64,000 bases of DNA from Lineus longissimus (lineage: Eukaryota > Nemertea > Pilidiophora > Heteronemertea > Lineidae): assembly GCF_910592395.1 (NCBI RefSeq), contig NC_088317.1:15684001-15748000 (forward strand). The letters run 5' to 3'. The notes beneath the pieces are model-generated. The model saw only the letters and a list, made by a program, of their open reading frames with translations. It was not told where the DNA came from and ran no database searches. Both the position numbers and the translations under genes were made by a program. Positions within the stretch are counted from its first letter, which is position 1. Every line of letters starts with the position of its first letter. This document shows positions 1 to 12,153 of this stretch, in pieces.

Positions 1-1490
1 CAAATTTTCAAATTCAATTACGAATTTCGAATTTTCAACGAACGATGTAGGCCTTTAAACATACATTGTTTTGTATTAGATTAAAAAGTTTATACCTGAG
101 ATTGAGTCTTATTTCATTTCCAAATTCCTCAAAAGAACTCCCATTAAATACTGACGTGATTGCTGGCTGATCTCACAATGTGCTGCTTTCTTCTCGCTTC
201 TTTTCCCCGAGTTTTCAATGCAATTTAGTGCTACCTTGCTTCCTGCTTCTTGCTTGGGCATTTTAAGCCCGTTCCACCACAATTGCGAGATCCCTCTGTA
301 ACTCGATTATTGTCTTTTTTCTTTGGATGGTGAGAACTGTTGACTGTGCAAGAATAATAGAATGATGACAGAGACAATCACCCACAGTTGTGGTCCGCAT
401 ACGGAATGAAGAAAAACAGGTCACCGTCAAATTTTTTTCTGATTCAATTAGTTTTCTGGTCATTGTTAGCTTGTGTGACGATATACTGCAGTTCCACAGA
501 TATATATTATTCACATAATCAGTGATTCAAATTATACTTTATTGCTATTATTTCATGAGGGACCATAGCGCAGAAGTCGAAAACTGTTCATGGCGACAGA
601 GCTATGCATGGTCTCACTTTCTGAAGCAATCTCAGCAAATTTCATTATCTGTATCCTGTGTAACTCTTAATTTCTTCGTTAACAGTCTGGCTTTCCATTC
701 GCTTTCTACTGATCACTTTTTCATGCCCAGAGCACTTTTGCAAAAACAAAACAACTGATTTTTACTTTGACACACTTAATACAAAACTTGATTATTCCTG
801 TCTAACTAGTCAAGAACACCAAGTTGCAGAATTACACCGTTTTGTCCTTTCCTGCACCTCCGAATCAAACTTTGAACATTTCAATCGCATTCTATCCATT
901 AATTTTTCGTGACCAGAGTAATTTTGTCGTAAATTCACAAAACAAAACAGGAAATTGTCTCTTTGTTGCAGATTGTGCAAATTTGATTGTTCCTTTGTAC
1001 GTGTCATTTTTACATTCCATTAAACTTCCCCGCGTTACTTTTCCCTGACATGCTCACAGTGTTGTCGTGCCATTGCAAAAAATACATCATGAAGTTGTTA
1101 CTTTATGGCAGAAGCTAAATTCGATTAGTTTTGTGGTGGGCAGACTTTTGCAAATGTTGCTGAGTTTTTTACACACAACGCCATGAATTGCATATGAATT
1201 AATGCCAAAATCCCAATAGGGAATGCTCATTGTACAACAGGCTGGCGCCTCTGTCCTGATCAGTGATGATAACGGCTGTTGAAAAATGAGTGTGAACTGC
1301 CATTTCTATGAGGCAAGTGCTGCAGGACAGAGCTTATGTTTTCGTAAACATCGCTATGACCTCATATTAACCCTTTCACTGCGGGAACCATTTTTCAGCC
1401 ACCGCCGCTATTTGCTGACAGTCGACAGCAGTGATGAACAGCGCAGATTACTTTTGTCAGAACGATCTTAACTTTTCAAAAGTGACGCCA
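1..1490. other. Non-coding stretch, nothing recognised
   Basis: AT-rich sequence with only short open frames, none with domain signatures, codon bias or paired splice sites. I see no tandem repeat or inverted repeat of note. Confidence 0.5.
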
Positions 1491-1499
1491 TCTATACTC

Positions 1500-1765
1500 T
1501 TAGGATAGGCCCTCTCTTTAGATGGGACTTCCAATATTCAAGATTGGTGCCGGGCTTTTGATTTGAGTCAATTAGAGAATAGTCTAATGAACTGCCAGCT
1601 TGGTGCCCATTTATTTACTCCTGATTGGAGAGAAGCAATTCGGGTTAAGTGCCTCACTCAAGGACTCAAAGATGAAGGAGTGGAGATCATTTCGAGAGTC
1701 GAACTCACGTCCTCCTGATTTTGAGCCTGGTGCTCTAACCACTGAGCTACAGATCTCTGTGTTCA
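1500..1765 (-). repeat. tRNA-derived SINE (minus strand) with tRNA-like head
   Basis: On the reverse complement a tRNA-like head spans about 1757 down to 1680. It has an A-box-like GTAGCTCAGTGGTTAGAGC and a B-box-like GAGTTCGACTC. The cloverleaf is imperfect: the acceptor stem pairs about 5-6 of 7, the T stem is broken, and the anticodon loop would read CTCAAAA. A short variable loop with a CAA (Leu) anticodon is not a canonical Leu tRNA. Further 3' on the same strand, about 1660-1635, comes TCCTTGAGTGAGGCACTT, a motif shared with the other SINEs in this window. A SINE is therefore a better reading than a functional tRNA gene. Confidence 0.6.
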
Positions 1766-2164
1766 TCCTGTATAAGATATGAAAGAACAGAAAAATACTA
1801 TTGCTATTTTCATCTGATTGCTGCAGCTTAGATAAGCATAATCTTCAAAATGCTTCCCAGGTTGTATGATTATGATAAAAGTCAGCCCATTTCTTCTCAA
1901 CAATATCTAGCATTGATTTTTGTGTGAGGAGGAACAGAATTGTCATGTGCAATCGACACTCGAGAGACAAATGTGAAAGTAACAAGAGGAAATCTTTATA
2001 TTCATATCAGGAGAAAATACTCGTTGATATGAGTGCATGATATTTCATTGTTGATTAATCTGTCGGATGTTGTTGGATCTTATATTTACATAAGTATCTA
2101 GTTGGAATTATGTGTGATGTTGGATGGCCTGTTGGATGTTTTTATATGCCTTTCGCAAGACAGG

Positions 2165-2500
2165 ATGGGGGGGGCCTGCTGTGCATCGGCTGGCCAACAG
2201 GACGAAGCCAATTACTGGCTCATCAGAGCAGGAGCTTATCCGAGTTACTATAGCACTAAGCAACTTTAGGATAACTGTCCCTTGCATGCCTGGATGGGAT
2301 GCTGGTCCATCACAGGATGCCTCCCCAGTTAAACTCGTACCCGTCACACCTGGGCGTGGTGAAGAAAGTAGGACAGATGGATTTTCTCAAGAGCCAGAGT
2401 AAGAAGTCCTACATTGTAGCTCAGAATCGATCTTCAGATTATGAGTCCAAGACTTTAACCACCAGACCATGCCGCTCTGCCTCTAGTGTCCAATTAATAT
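2165..2500 (-). repeat. tRNA-derived SINE, minus strand, different family
   Basis: The reverse complement starts at about 2495 with GGCATGGTCTGGTGGTTAAA (A-box-like) and then AGATCGATTCTG (degenerate B box). Its body contains CTGTGATGGACCAGCATCCC followed by ATCCAGG. That resembles the conserved tail motif of V-SINE/L2-type elements in many animals. A run of seven or eight G near 2166 lies at the far end. The open frames across this stretch on both strands are side effects of the element. Confidence 0.55.
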
Positions 2501-2519
2501 CTTAAAAACTGATACTGCT

Positions 2520-3730
2520 AGACAATTCCACCTTATAGACAAAATTGCAAAAAAGAAAGTCCAAAAATCTGATATTCAGTTTGTGAAAATACTTCCAATT
2601 AGGAATTGGCGAAACTTTTTGTATGTTCCAATGACTGATGACATGAAAGTCTGGCTCACTGTATAGGTAACTGGAGACAACTGGGAAACTAATGAGAGGA
2701 ATCACTGCGATGACGAATAAAAGAAGCGTTTCCTTTGGGTGCACTGATGGATGTGACATGTAAGATTCGAGAATGTTTGAGGAATGGAGGTATTGGTTGT
2801 CTCACCGCGAGGGTGAAGCTGAAATGCAGGCTGAATCTGATTTGCTTTGTTCAGATTTTGCCCTAAATGACAGCGCCACCTGAATTATGTTTGGTGAGAC
2901 AACCCAAAACATTTGATTTTTCGACGTTCACTAAGTTCAGACAGACTGTCCTTCTTGATAGAGGAGCTATGTCTTACAATATCATCCTTGTAGTGGGCAA
3001 AAATGGAACTAGTGGGCAAAAATGAAGCAAAACTGGTGCATCCATCTTTATTCGAGCAGTGGTGTGATCGTGTGGGATCCACATAACAACTGAAAGTGAA
3101 AAGTTGCCTTTTGTTATCTCTTCCCTCTTCCATCAGGCCTACACTCTGATGTTATAACATGCATAATGCATCAACTGAAAGTGCAATACCTTATGAGCTG
3201 AAACATTTGGACATGTAATTAAAATATTGACTCTGCAACTAACAACATGAACAAACATAATGAAACTCCTCCACAAATGTTGTGGGGTTTTCTGAAAAAT
3301 GTTGATACGCCAACTTGGAATGACGTTATCAAGCTATCATAGGTGCCTTGGGGAGATGGGGGATGTGAACGCCCCCTTTGTTACGGAAAAAAATTTAAAT
3401 GAACTTGGGAAATGTTTTGTCAACATTGCAGAAACAATCTCAGATTGTTCTTACACCATACCAATAGTTCGCGATGATGTGCTGTACATGTAAAATGTTG
3501 AAGTGCCTCGAGGAATTGCCGTAAAGGTCCAGCCCTCTTCCTGCAACGCATCGGGAGCTTTCTTGTTCTTGAACTGTCTTCGGGTAATAGCTTGTTGAGA
3601 ATATATTATGCCAGAAACAAATATGGAGGGCTCTTCTCACCGTCTTCATGACCAGAGAGCTTTTATGGACAGGATATTGAGGTCTTCGGTGTGTTTCTTT
3701 ATTGGACAGGTATTTGATGTTGTATAAGAT
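2520..3730. other. Non-coding stretch, nothing recognised
   Basis: No supported gene. The short open frames on either strand have no recognisable motifs and no splice context. The right-hand part leads into the duplicated flank of the 21-bp minisatellite. Confidence 0.45.
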
Positions 3731-3737
3731 TGCATGA

Positions 3738-4010
3738 GTCCAATAACTGTGTTGATTCAGGAGTACATGGTATACATTTATGTAGAAGATAGTTTCTCCT
3801 TCTTGCCGAGGTGCACCACGCAGACAAAATTCAGTTTTCCATTTTTAGCACCTGGTCAAAAAGTTAGCACCTGGACACAATCTTTGAGTCAATAATGGGT
3901 TTTCTGTATTCAAGAAATCATTGCTGTCATGTACTGCTGTAACAGCCTCAATAACTGTGTTGATTCAGGAGTACATGGTATACATTCATGCTCATTGCTG
4001 TCATGTACTG
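3738..4010. repeat. Direct duplication flanking the 21-bp minisatellite
   Basis: The segment containing CAATAACTGTGTTGATTCAG and then GAGTACATGGTATACATT occurs at about 3740-3780 and again at about 3948-3987, roughly 205 bp apart. Just before the array, TTGCTGTCATGTACTGCTGT also occurs twice (about 3922 and 3995). The duplication borders the array and suggests slippage or unequal exchange spreading from it. Confidence 0.7.
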
Positions 4011-4350
4011 CTGTAACAGCCTCGCTCACTGCTATAACAGCCTCAGTCACTGCTGTAACAGCCTCAGTCGCTGCTGTAACAGCCTCGCTCACTGCTGTAA
4101 CAGCCTCAGTCACTGCTGTAACAGCCTCAGTCACTGCTGTAACAGCCTCGCTCACTGCTGTAACAGCCTCAGTCACTGCTGTAACAGCCTCAGTCACTGC
4201 TGTAACAGCCTCGCTCACTGCTATAACAGCCTCAGTCACAGATATAACAGCCTTGATCATTACTGTAACGGCCTCAATCACTGATGTAACAGCTTCGATA
4301 ATTGCTGAAACAGCCTCAGTCACTGATATAACAGCCTCGATCTGTCTGAA
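4011..4350. repeat. 21-bp minisatellite with 63-bp higher-order period
   Basis: About 16 head-to-tail units of roughly CTGTAACAGCCTCAGTCACTG, spaced exactly 21 bp from 4013 to 4328. In units 1, 4, 7 and 10 the unit reads CCTCGCTCACT in place of CCTCAGTCACT, giving a 63-bp higher-order repeat. The last five units are more diverged. Because 21 is a multiple of three, the array is open in several frames on both strands (for example a heptapeptide repeat TAVTEAV on the minus strand). I treat these frames as by-products. Confidence 0.9.
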
Positions 4351-4379
4351 CTCTATACTCAGTCTGACCCGATAGCAGC

Positions 4380-6740
4380 TCATTTCAAGGAATATCACGC
4401 CAGACAATAGACGCGTTACCATACCAATCTACTAATGCACAAAAATGACAGTTAGGCACCACAGGAACGTTAATTGAATAATGAAATTGGCAATTTCTCT
4501 CAATTTGTTCCGCAGTGTTTACCATCCAGAAAATTAGGTGAATTATTGGCTGATTGTTCTCATTATAATGCCATGAGAATGTTTAGAAAGTCAACAATAG
4601 GTGGGCGTACATATTGTAGTGGTACCAGTTCAAGGAAATTACTCTTTTGTCAGCCGAGGGACTGTCTCATAAATCTGTTGTGTTTGTTAACTTGGTTTGA
4701 TGAAGCTGGTGTCTGATTCAAAAGCAGATCAGGACGAAAGACTGTTACTCCTCTGACAATAGTTTGACTGTGATGTTTGTGACATTTTTTTCAGTACTTC
4801 AGTATGTTGGTATAAAGACGGGGGTACTTGAATGGCACTCGAATCATCCTCCTGAAACATGTGAAATATGAAGAAACTTGTATGAACAGACACTTGACCA
4901 TGTTTACACCAGTTGTGGCCTGTGACATGCAAGATGCAATTATTGTTCTGTATTGTTCCATTTGAATACGATTCCCAGGCACTGGCAGCTGGTAGCTGTG
5001 GGCATATGGTTGCAAATCGCCCATGAATGCAGGAAGCACACAAAGATCCCCACGCAAGGACCTTCCGCTCACAAGTAAATTGCTCTACTGTCCGAGCTAT
5101 GAAAATTCCTCAGCCAGGGCTTGTAGGAATGATGCCACTACTGTTAAACCAAGAGCCTCTTATTTTCACAGTTTTGGGAAATCCACCTTCAAACACTAAC
5201 TTGAAAGGTGAAAAATTTTGACTCAAAGGCATTAACCATAAATTTTGGCAACAATAAGAATATTTAGTCTATCCGCCAGTAAAAATGAGCACACTTGTCA
5301 AACTTTAGCATCGCAAAAATTTCACGGTTAACAGTATTTCACAAGTCAGGAAGCAAATGCGATTCTTGGTATTGCTAGGGGAAAATGAGCAAATTTGCAA
5401 AATTTCAGCAAAAAACTTCACAGTTTACAGGTTAGGTAAATTCTATGAATTAGTATACCTGGTGGTATCACTTTTATTTGAAAAGGGTGCCTCAGCAGAT
5501 CTTGGCCTTGAGTTGCAAATCACCAATGCAACAGGAACATGTGGAAGTTCCTGCCATGAATATTTGATTCATTAATGAATTGCCCATCTTGTTCTGACCT
5601 CTCGTAGGACTTGTACATCCTCCACAAGTGGCGTAATTGACTTGGAAATGAGTATCAGAGTCAGAGAGGGCTGCCACTCATGTCTGAGAGTTTGCTTAAA
5701 ACCTTTGCTTGGCTGTTTCATTGCAGCTTTCTACCTTACTGATCTGCGTCGGACTTATAAACAGGAAATGAGAAGGTTCATTTTCACAACTCGAGAAAAT
5801 GTAAAAAGTAGGCTGGTTTGCTGGTGGTGTGACATCCCCTTTAAGGGGCCTTTAAATTGAAATGTTATGCCAACAAACACGACAAATGGGTTCGGCGTCC
5901 CGGAAATCAAACAGTTCAAGGGAAATTGATAAATGTTCCAGTCCCAGTACTTTTGGATCATCTTCAAATGCTTTAATTGAAAAGTTCTTAGTCTGCAGCA
6001 GAAGATGCTTCTGGCTTCTGGCAGCCACTGGTCTTCTCTTCTCAACAGTCAATGCAGTCTACGGGTCCAGACGGCCCAGACCATCTGCTTCCTGGAGTAG
6101 ATGGTGACATGATTGCACATTATTCTTAGGTGTTCGAATAAATATTGTATGACCCAATCAAGGTGGGGGCTCTCTAAGGAATTTTATCTGATTTGATAAG
6201 GCCTTGGACATTTTCAAAATCACCCGTGACGTATGAACTGATAAAACTTTGGTCTCTCTTGGGAATTTTTTCAGATTTGTAATTTGAATTTACAGCCGTA
6301 TGATATGGAGGTGACTGTCGTGCCTCGAATCCGACGCATCGAAGGTGACCAAATATTATTATTTTGAATTTCCCCTTCCTTCAAGTGAACCAGGTGTAGT
6401 TCCCACTGAACAGTGCTGCCATCTACTGATGTCATACACAAAACATATCATAATCTCAATCGCCTTTTCACGATTATTTGCTTATTTTCAATCCCGCTAA
6501 AAGCTTTCCGCAATCAATTTCAAGATGTTCTATAAACATGTTAAAGGAAGGCTGTTTTTATATCGAATCAGGAAAGTAGCAGAGTGTTCTAGATTTTATG
6601 ATTACATTATCATATTGTTACTTATTCGACTTATTTACATAATCACGTAAATATTCATTTTCTTTGAGCACGAGGAGATCGATATCCAAGACGGTGTACT
6701 TCAAAGCAAAAGATTGAATAACTCCGGCCGGGGTTGTAGT
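4380..6740. other. Non-coding stretch; one ~100-bp degenerate duplication
   Basis: No supported gene. Two related segments lie at about 5283-5330 and 5382-5430. Both carry AAAATGAGCA followed by a CAAA..TTT..GCA..AAA..TTCAC order, which suggests a local duplication. Open frames here are short and lack motifs. Confidence 0.4.
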
Positions 6741-6746
6741 CTCAAG

Positions 6747-7043
6747 ATGATCAAAGTCGTACTCTGCACATTCGTACTTCTTATCTCAGCAGTCTTGTAT
6801 GCTCCATTTCACAAAAATGGCAATGTGGTTATTTGGGATTTCGCACACAAAAATTTAATATTTGAACAAACTGTTATATATCATTTGAAAGTTCAAAAGT
6901 CGGAAGTATCTAAAAATACTAACTTTGTCAGAATCAGACAGAACCTGAGCAAAAATGAGCCGTTTGACATGTTTGAAGCAAAATACTGTCGAATTTTCCG
7001 AAACATTTTAGACTTGATTTGCGTGCAATGCCATTCTTTGTGA
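6747..7043 (+). CDS. Candidate small secreted or membrane-anchored protein (98 aa), uncertain
   Basis: Unrecognised. The ORF starts at an ATG with A at -3 and has TGA at 7041-7043. The first 20 or so residues (MIKVVLCTFVLLISAVLYA) form a basic start plus a hydrophobic segment, as in a signal peptide or type II membrane anchor. The remainder is basic and without a recognisable domain. Base composition is the same as the surrounding non-coding DNA, and no promoter or splice sites define a transcript. A chance ORF is at least as likely as a gene. Confidence 0.15.
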   Translation: MIKVVLCTFVLLISAVLYAPFHKNGNVVIWDFAHKNLIFEQTVIYHLKVQKSEVSKNTNFVRIRQNLSKNEPFDMFEAKYCRIFRNILDLICVQCHSL

Positions 7044-7560
7044 AATGAGGAAAAGACGTTAGGTCTTTTATGTGTCTTTCATAAACAATATCGCCAAAGG
7101 TCTTTGCAAGAAAGAAAAAAAGTATGTTATGAACAGGTTTGCTTCAAGAGTGGCAACAATTGACCCACAGAATTGTATATCCCGCAATTATCATAACTGC
7201 CTTCCGCTCTTCAGCACATTTCGTTTCGAGTCTTTCCAATGTCTTGATTGGACATGTTGGGTATTTCTATCCAGCAACATCAAAGCGTTTGTGAAAAATT
7301 ACTAAAAGATTGCTTTCGGCAGACGACAAATCGGAAAATGTCATTTGGTTGAACCACGATTGCGGTTTCACCCGAAATTGACACTTCAATTTATTGATGA
7401 TGTGAGTTGATATTAGTCCATTTCACTCCAACTTGAATTGGAACAGAGTGTAGTGTGCTACTGTAATGTGTGGTGTATTGCACCTGCAGTTAAACTAGAC
7501 AGTACATAGTAGTGTAGATGCTTTGTATGCAACTGTTTATCAAGATAAGTTTTTTGCTAA
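7044..7560. other. Non-coding stretch, nothing recognised
   Basis: No repeats, RNA genes or supported coding sequence seen between the candidate ORF and the SINE that follows. Confidence 0.4.
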
Positions 7561-7569
7561 TAGATAATT

Positions 7570-7795
7570 TGTGGTCAAGATAGAATGAAGCCTTGTGCCT
7601 GAGGCCTGTGGTAGAGTCCATCGCTAGCTGTTTTTCCTTGCAGGGGGTATTTTGCTTGCCCAAGCATAAGCACCTGTTAAAGGAACCTTGGTCTCCTTCA
7701 AAGGACAAGGCAATAATAGGATAAGTGTCTTGTTCAAGGACAATGCATGAAACAGCAGCTATCCTTACAAATGTCATGATTATGAGCCGGATGCT
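7570..7795 (-). repeat. tRNA-derived SINE, family C copy 1 (5'-degenerate)
   Basis: Reverse complement begins near 7790 with GGCTCATAATCATGACA and contains TGTCCTTGAACAAGACACTT. Toward 7605 it ends in GTAGAGTCCATCGCTAGC, read on the + strand. The same modules in the same order are found at about 20.7, 28.6 and 29.9 kb, so this is one dispersed family. The tRNA-like head is poorly kept in this copy. Confidence 0.6.
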
Positions 7796-8339
7796 GTAAA
7801 CACTGTGTCAACGATCTCCCCAGCCAGTCCCAGTGGCCTGTATCAAGCCATTTGGAGTAGTATTTGGTTAGAAATATAAATTTTCTGTTGCACTCTTTCT
7901 GAAACACCCCATAGGCAGGAGAAAGCTATCAATTCTTTTGAGGACAAAAGAACCAATCTTAGTTCTCCTGTCTCGCATTCCCAGGTCTATCAAAGGAACA
8001 TCTTTAAATAATTTGTTGCGTCATCAGTCGCTTCTTCAGCAGTCACTATGACACTATTTATATCTTCAGTCCTTTCATATAATTGTACCTACTTGGTCTA
8101 AATTATCTGTACTGACATTTTTTTCTGGAACTCCCTGTGAAGACCAAGTTGAAGACCAAAAGCTATTTATTCATTCATCCTGAAAGAACATGCAATCTAG
8201 GTTGTTCTTGGCCATCACCCATCAAAGGAACATATTTAAATAATTTGTTGCAACATCTGTTGCTTTCTCAAAGGCCATTGTCACACCAGTTCTTTCATCA
8301 GCCCTTTTACGTATGTACTGTCATGACCAAAAGAAAAGC

Positions 8340-9240
8340 AACATGTTCAAAAGTAATGCTTGACCATTTGCAAAGATACAAACCAAAGTCAGTCTTCCAC
8401 ATGTTCAAAAGTAATGCTTTACCATTGCAAAGATACAAACCAAAGTCAGTCTTTCACATGTTCAAAAGTAATGCTTTACCATTGCAAAGATACAAACCAA
8501 AGTCAGTCTTCCACATGTTCAAAAGTAATGCTTTACCATTGCAAAGATACAAACCAAAGTCAGTCTTCCACATGTTCAAAAGTAATGCTTTACCATTGCA
8601 AAGATACAAACCAAAGTCAGTCTTCCACATGTTCAAAAGTAATGCTTTACCATTGCAAAGATACAAACCAAAGTCAGTCCTCGACGTGTTCAAAAGTAAT
8701 GCTTTACCATTGCCAAGATACAAACCAAAGTCAGTCTTTCACATGTTCAAAAGTAATGCTTTACCATTGCAAAGATACAAACCAAAGTCAGTCTTCGACG
8801 TGTTCAAAAGTAATGCTTTACCATTGCCAAGATACAAACCAAAGTCAGTCTTCGACGTGTTCAAAAGTAATGCTTTTTCATTGCAAAGATACAAACCAAA
8901 GTCAGTCTTCCACATGTTCAAAAGTAATGCTTTACCATTGCAAAGATACAAACCAAAGTCAGTCTTCCACGTGTTCAAAAGTAATGCTTTACAATTGCCA
9001 AGATACAAACCAAAGTCAGTCTTCAATGTGTTCAAAAGTAATGCTTTACCATTGCAAAGATACAAACCAAAGTCAGTCTTCCACGTGTTCAAAAGTAATG
9101 CTTTACCATTGCAAAGATACAAACCAAAGTCAGTCTTCGACGTGTTCAAAAGTAATGCTTTACCATTGCAAAGATACAAACCAAAGTCAGTCTTCGACGT
9201 GTTCAAAGGTAATGCTTTTTCATTGCAAATATACTAAAAA
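8340..9240. repeat. 57-bp minisatellite, about 15 units
   Basis: Fifteen full units of 57 bp, without indels, follow a partial unit at about 8345. Each holds AAGATACAAACCAAAGTCAG and GTTCAAAAGTAATGCTTTAC. The array is open in two + frames and on the minus strand. In the frame of 8363 the peptide core is SQSSTCSKVMLYHCKDTNQ. The commonest differences between units (TCC/TCG and ACA/ACG in the SST codons) are silent in this frame, but change H-M to D-V in the other + frame. That could mean a real coding repeat, or chance. No start codon with good context, splice sites or promoter were identified, so I annotate a repeat. Confidence 0.9.
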
Positions 9241-9380
9241 TCCAGTCTTCAAAAGTAAGGCTTTTCCTTTGCAAATGGTAAGAAAGAGTCAAAGACACAG
9301 TGCCTTTGACAGCCAGGTAGATGATATTGATTTCTCTAAATAATGATGTGAAGAAAAGAGGATTTTGCTGCATTGTTGCC
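9240..9380. repeat. Decaying edge of the 57-bp array
   Basis: After the last full unit, shortened copies of the CTTCAAAAGTAAGGCTTTTC and TTTGCAAATGG parts occur with lost spacing. The frame that runs through the array continues to a stop at 9341-9343. Confidence 0.6.
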
Positions 9381-9389
9381 AGGTGAAAG

Positions 9390-9900
9390 GATTTCACAGA
9401 ATCAAGATGGCCGCCAATGTCATTACATGGAAGTATATGATAATGACCAGTTTCGCAAACATATGACAGCTATTTACTTCTGATTAAGACAGTGCTTGGA
9501 TCCCTGATGACTAATGATTTCTTCTCAAGAAAAAAACTTGCCTTTTGGCATTTACCGATGTAACAGGAGAGAATAAGTGACCAGATTAACGTCACGCTCC
9601 GTATTCCCTGATAAGGCGTACGTCGCCTGTCGCTGTGATTGGTCGTCTTGTTACTAGGGAAAAGGTGGAGAGGACAGATTGTTGATGAGTCGATAGATCA
9701 TATCGTTGTGCTGAGAAATCTCTGTGGGTTTGTATACAAAACGTATTGGAAAGGATCTTCAACGCCAGCCCTGTTGGGGGGATTCTCCGTATAGTACTAC
9801 CATTGTGTCGCTTGCCGTTTTGGATACTTTGAGAACGAGATATGTAATGGCGGACTCGTGATTGTCTTTGTCGGAGAATTCAAAGGATTTTTGAGATTTT
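9390..9900 (+). promoter_or_regulatory. Possible promoter / 5' untranslated region (CpG-richer)
   Basis: The stretch is richer in CpG than its surroundings, notably around 9590-9660. It holds AAGATGGCCGCC at about 9402 (similar to a YY1-type site) and an inverted CCAAT box, GATTGGTC, at about 9637. An ATGGCGGACTCGTGA mini-ORF (three codons after ATG) lies near 9849. It lies about 2.3 kb upstream of the octapeptide-repeat exon on the same strand and could be its promoter. The link is inferred only. Confidence 0.2.
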
Positions 9901-12120
9901 GATTTCTTCCTTCTTCTCTACCGTTGACAGCAGGTTGATTTCTCCTACCACTGTGTTGACATTTAGTAATCTGTTGGCATCAGACGTTTTGAAAGTTGAT
10001 TTGTTGTGACACAGATGGAAGGATTACTAGTATAATCTATGTGGAAGGAGGGGAAACAATTGGTGTCTGAAGTGTTCTGTGTCTGAAGTTTTCCATGAAT
10101 TGTTCATGATGGAAGATGCTCTGCGAGGATGCTCACTTTAATCTTTGTTTTGTCCTTGTACTGTTCCAGTTCTGGTTTTGATGGTTGACTTTGACTTTGG
10201 TACATGCACATTTAAGACACTGGTGTGTGGTACATATTGTGCAGTTGATACGTGTTGACTGGCAAATTGAAGCTTGGTAACATACCCAGTCCTCCTGATC
10301 TCTGATCAGTGACAGACTTCTTGAAGTTGCCATTGACCATCAAAAATACTTGCATGACTCTTCGTTATTAATTGACAGACTTCCACACTTTGCCATTGAC
10401 CATCTCTCCTCAAACTTTTCTCATTAACGAAGAAACCATTTTGCTCGGAGCTCTGGAGTATCCTTAATGTCACACTACCCTATTGACCAGGCCAATTAAA
10501 GATAGTCAGACCCTCTTGTGGATTCATGTAACATGGGTGAAGAAACCGTTGGATGATTTTCTCAGTTGTCCATCGATCTTTGCCTCGTTATAAGCCTTTT
10601 ATATTTCCCAACCAGTATTAAATATCTGGCTGTAACGTTGACCATCTGTCTGGTACTTTCTCTCTCTCTCTGTAGAGCATTTAGAGGATTCGATTATGCT
10701 GTAACTTGGCAATTGCAGTTTATACTTTCATTGGACAGAGCATTCAGAGGAATAGGTCTTGCTGTAACATGTGTTTTTCTGTCTTCCATCTCATCTATTC
10801 TGTGTGTGTTTGATTCCCATCTTATTCTATGTATAGAGCATACGAAAGATTGGTCACAGTTTTGATGTGATGCCATCAATCTTTCTTTTGGAAAAGAGAA
10901 GATAATTCTAGCCTTGACATCATTTAGGTTTACCTAAATAAGGATTTAGATATATTTGTGAAGTTACTATATCACAAGCAGAGTTCGTAATGTGAGTTTA
11001 TCATTTATAATTGAAATATTTTGGCGTAACACATCCTCAGTCATGGGAAGTTTTAAACCAAGCAGAGTACACTGCTGTAAGCGAGTGAGAGTTGGAAGCC
11101 CTCACTAGGGCCATCTTGGCCTGTTCCCTACCTTTGTGGCTCCTTAGACTGTGAATCCATTGACTGGTTGCTTGTGCAGTTTTTCCTTGTTCTGTGTTGC
11201 CATGAAATTACCCCATTGTTTGGCTCAATATTGGGCGTTGCTACTGGTCGTACCAGGGAATATGCAATGGAGACAAATGCCACAAGTTCACAAGGGAATA
11301 AACCTAACATATTTGGTTTAAGTTTCTGGAATGCCACCTTCCATTTCCTATAGATTAGTTTATTTCCTCATTAAGAACCTGGAACCCATCCATCTCCTTG
11401 CTGTGTGAAATATTTGGTTCGAACTCTGCTTGCCGTATGATAACGTAACAAACTTCAGTCAAAACAAGCTGATAAATTTCTTCGATTCTCTCCATAGGAT
11501 TATTTCTCCAATTAACACTGCACCTTTTGCTATTCTCAGAGGAAAGATAAGATCCATCTCCTAGTGACATCATATACCTACACAAAAGGAAATTTGAGCC
11601 GCAGTTCTCTCTGTAACATGTCTGTCATTCTGTCACGATGAGAACAATATTTCTTACCTAGCTCTAGGATAACATTATAATCCTTGGTTCAACATACAGA
11701 GACCTGTACGGGATTTATTTATCTTGGTGTATCATCTTCAACCGTTGCTAAGGATACACTTCTGACACAAAGAATTTGACCGATGTTTGTGCAAACATTT
11801 GAAGGATTCTTAAACCAGCCCGAGGGAGACATAAAAATCTGTGTTTCAGAGCATCGGGAAATGGATTAACTTTTGTAGCTGTTGGTTCCTGTATCTTATT
11901 ATTGGAACATTTTGGTACTGGGGGGTATTGCTTTGTATATAAAGCAGCACTGTTGGCAGTTTTAGACTGTGATGCTATTTATACCTCACATATATGAGAC
12001 AGGCAGTTATCACACGGGAAGGATAATAGCCATAGCTTCATATGGAGGACTTCTAGCGTCAAAGACATTTGGAGCTCATTCTTATCACCAGAGGTATTTG
12101 GAGCTAATTCTTATCACCAC
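9900..12120. other. Non-coding stretch between possible promoter and coding exon
   Basis: No supported gene. Near 10676 and 10739 a short motif (AGAGCATTTAGAGGATTCGA and AGAGCATTCAGAGGAATAGG) is duplicated about 60 bp apart, followed by GCTGTAAC in both. It could be the first intron of the downstream gene. Confidence 0.4.
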
Positions 12121-12129
12121 TTCTGCTAG

Positions 12130-12153
12130 GGACTCTCATCGAAATTCATTGCC
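12130..12153 (+). other. Possible upstream extension of the octapeptide exon
   Basis: If the splice acceptor CTTCTGCTAG ending at 12129 is used, the exon would begin here and read GLSSKFIA in frame before the ATG at 12154. The alternative is that the ATG is the true start and this is 5' untranslated sequence. The sequence alone does not decide. Confidence 0.3.

Noticed and set aside
1680-1757. A functional tRNA-Leu(CAA) gene
   Set aside because: Acceptor and T stems have mismatches and the variable loop is short, unlike Leu tRNAs. A SINE central motif follows, so it is a SINE head.
4011-4350. CRISPR array
   Set aside because: The direct repeats are contiguous without unique spacers, and the sequence is eukaryotic; a minisatellite explains it.
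3910-4422. 170-codon minus-strand ORF (heptapeptide repeats) and 148-codon + ORF
   Set aside because: Both cross the 21-bp minisatellite. The period is a multiple of three, so several frames stay open by construction; flanks show no coding features.
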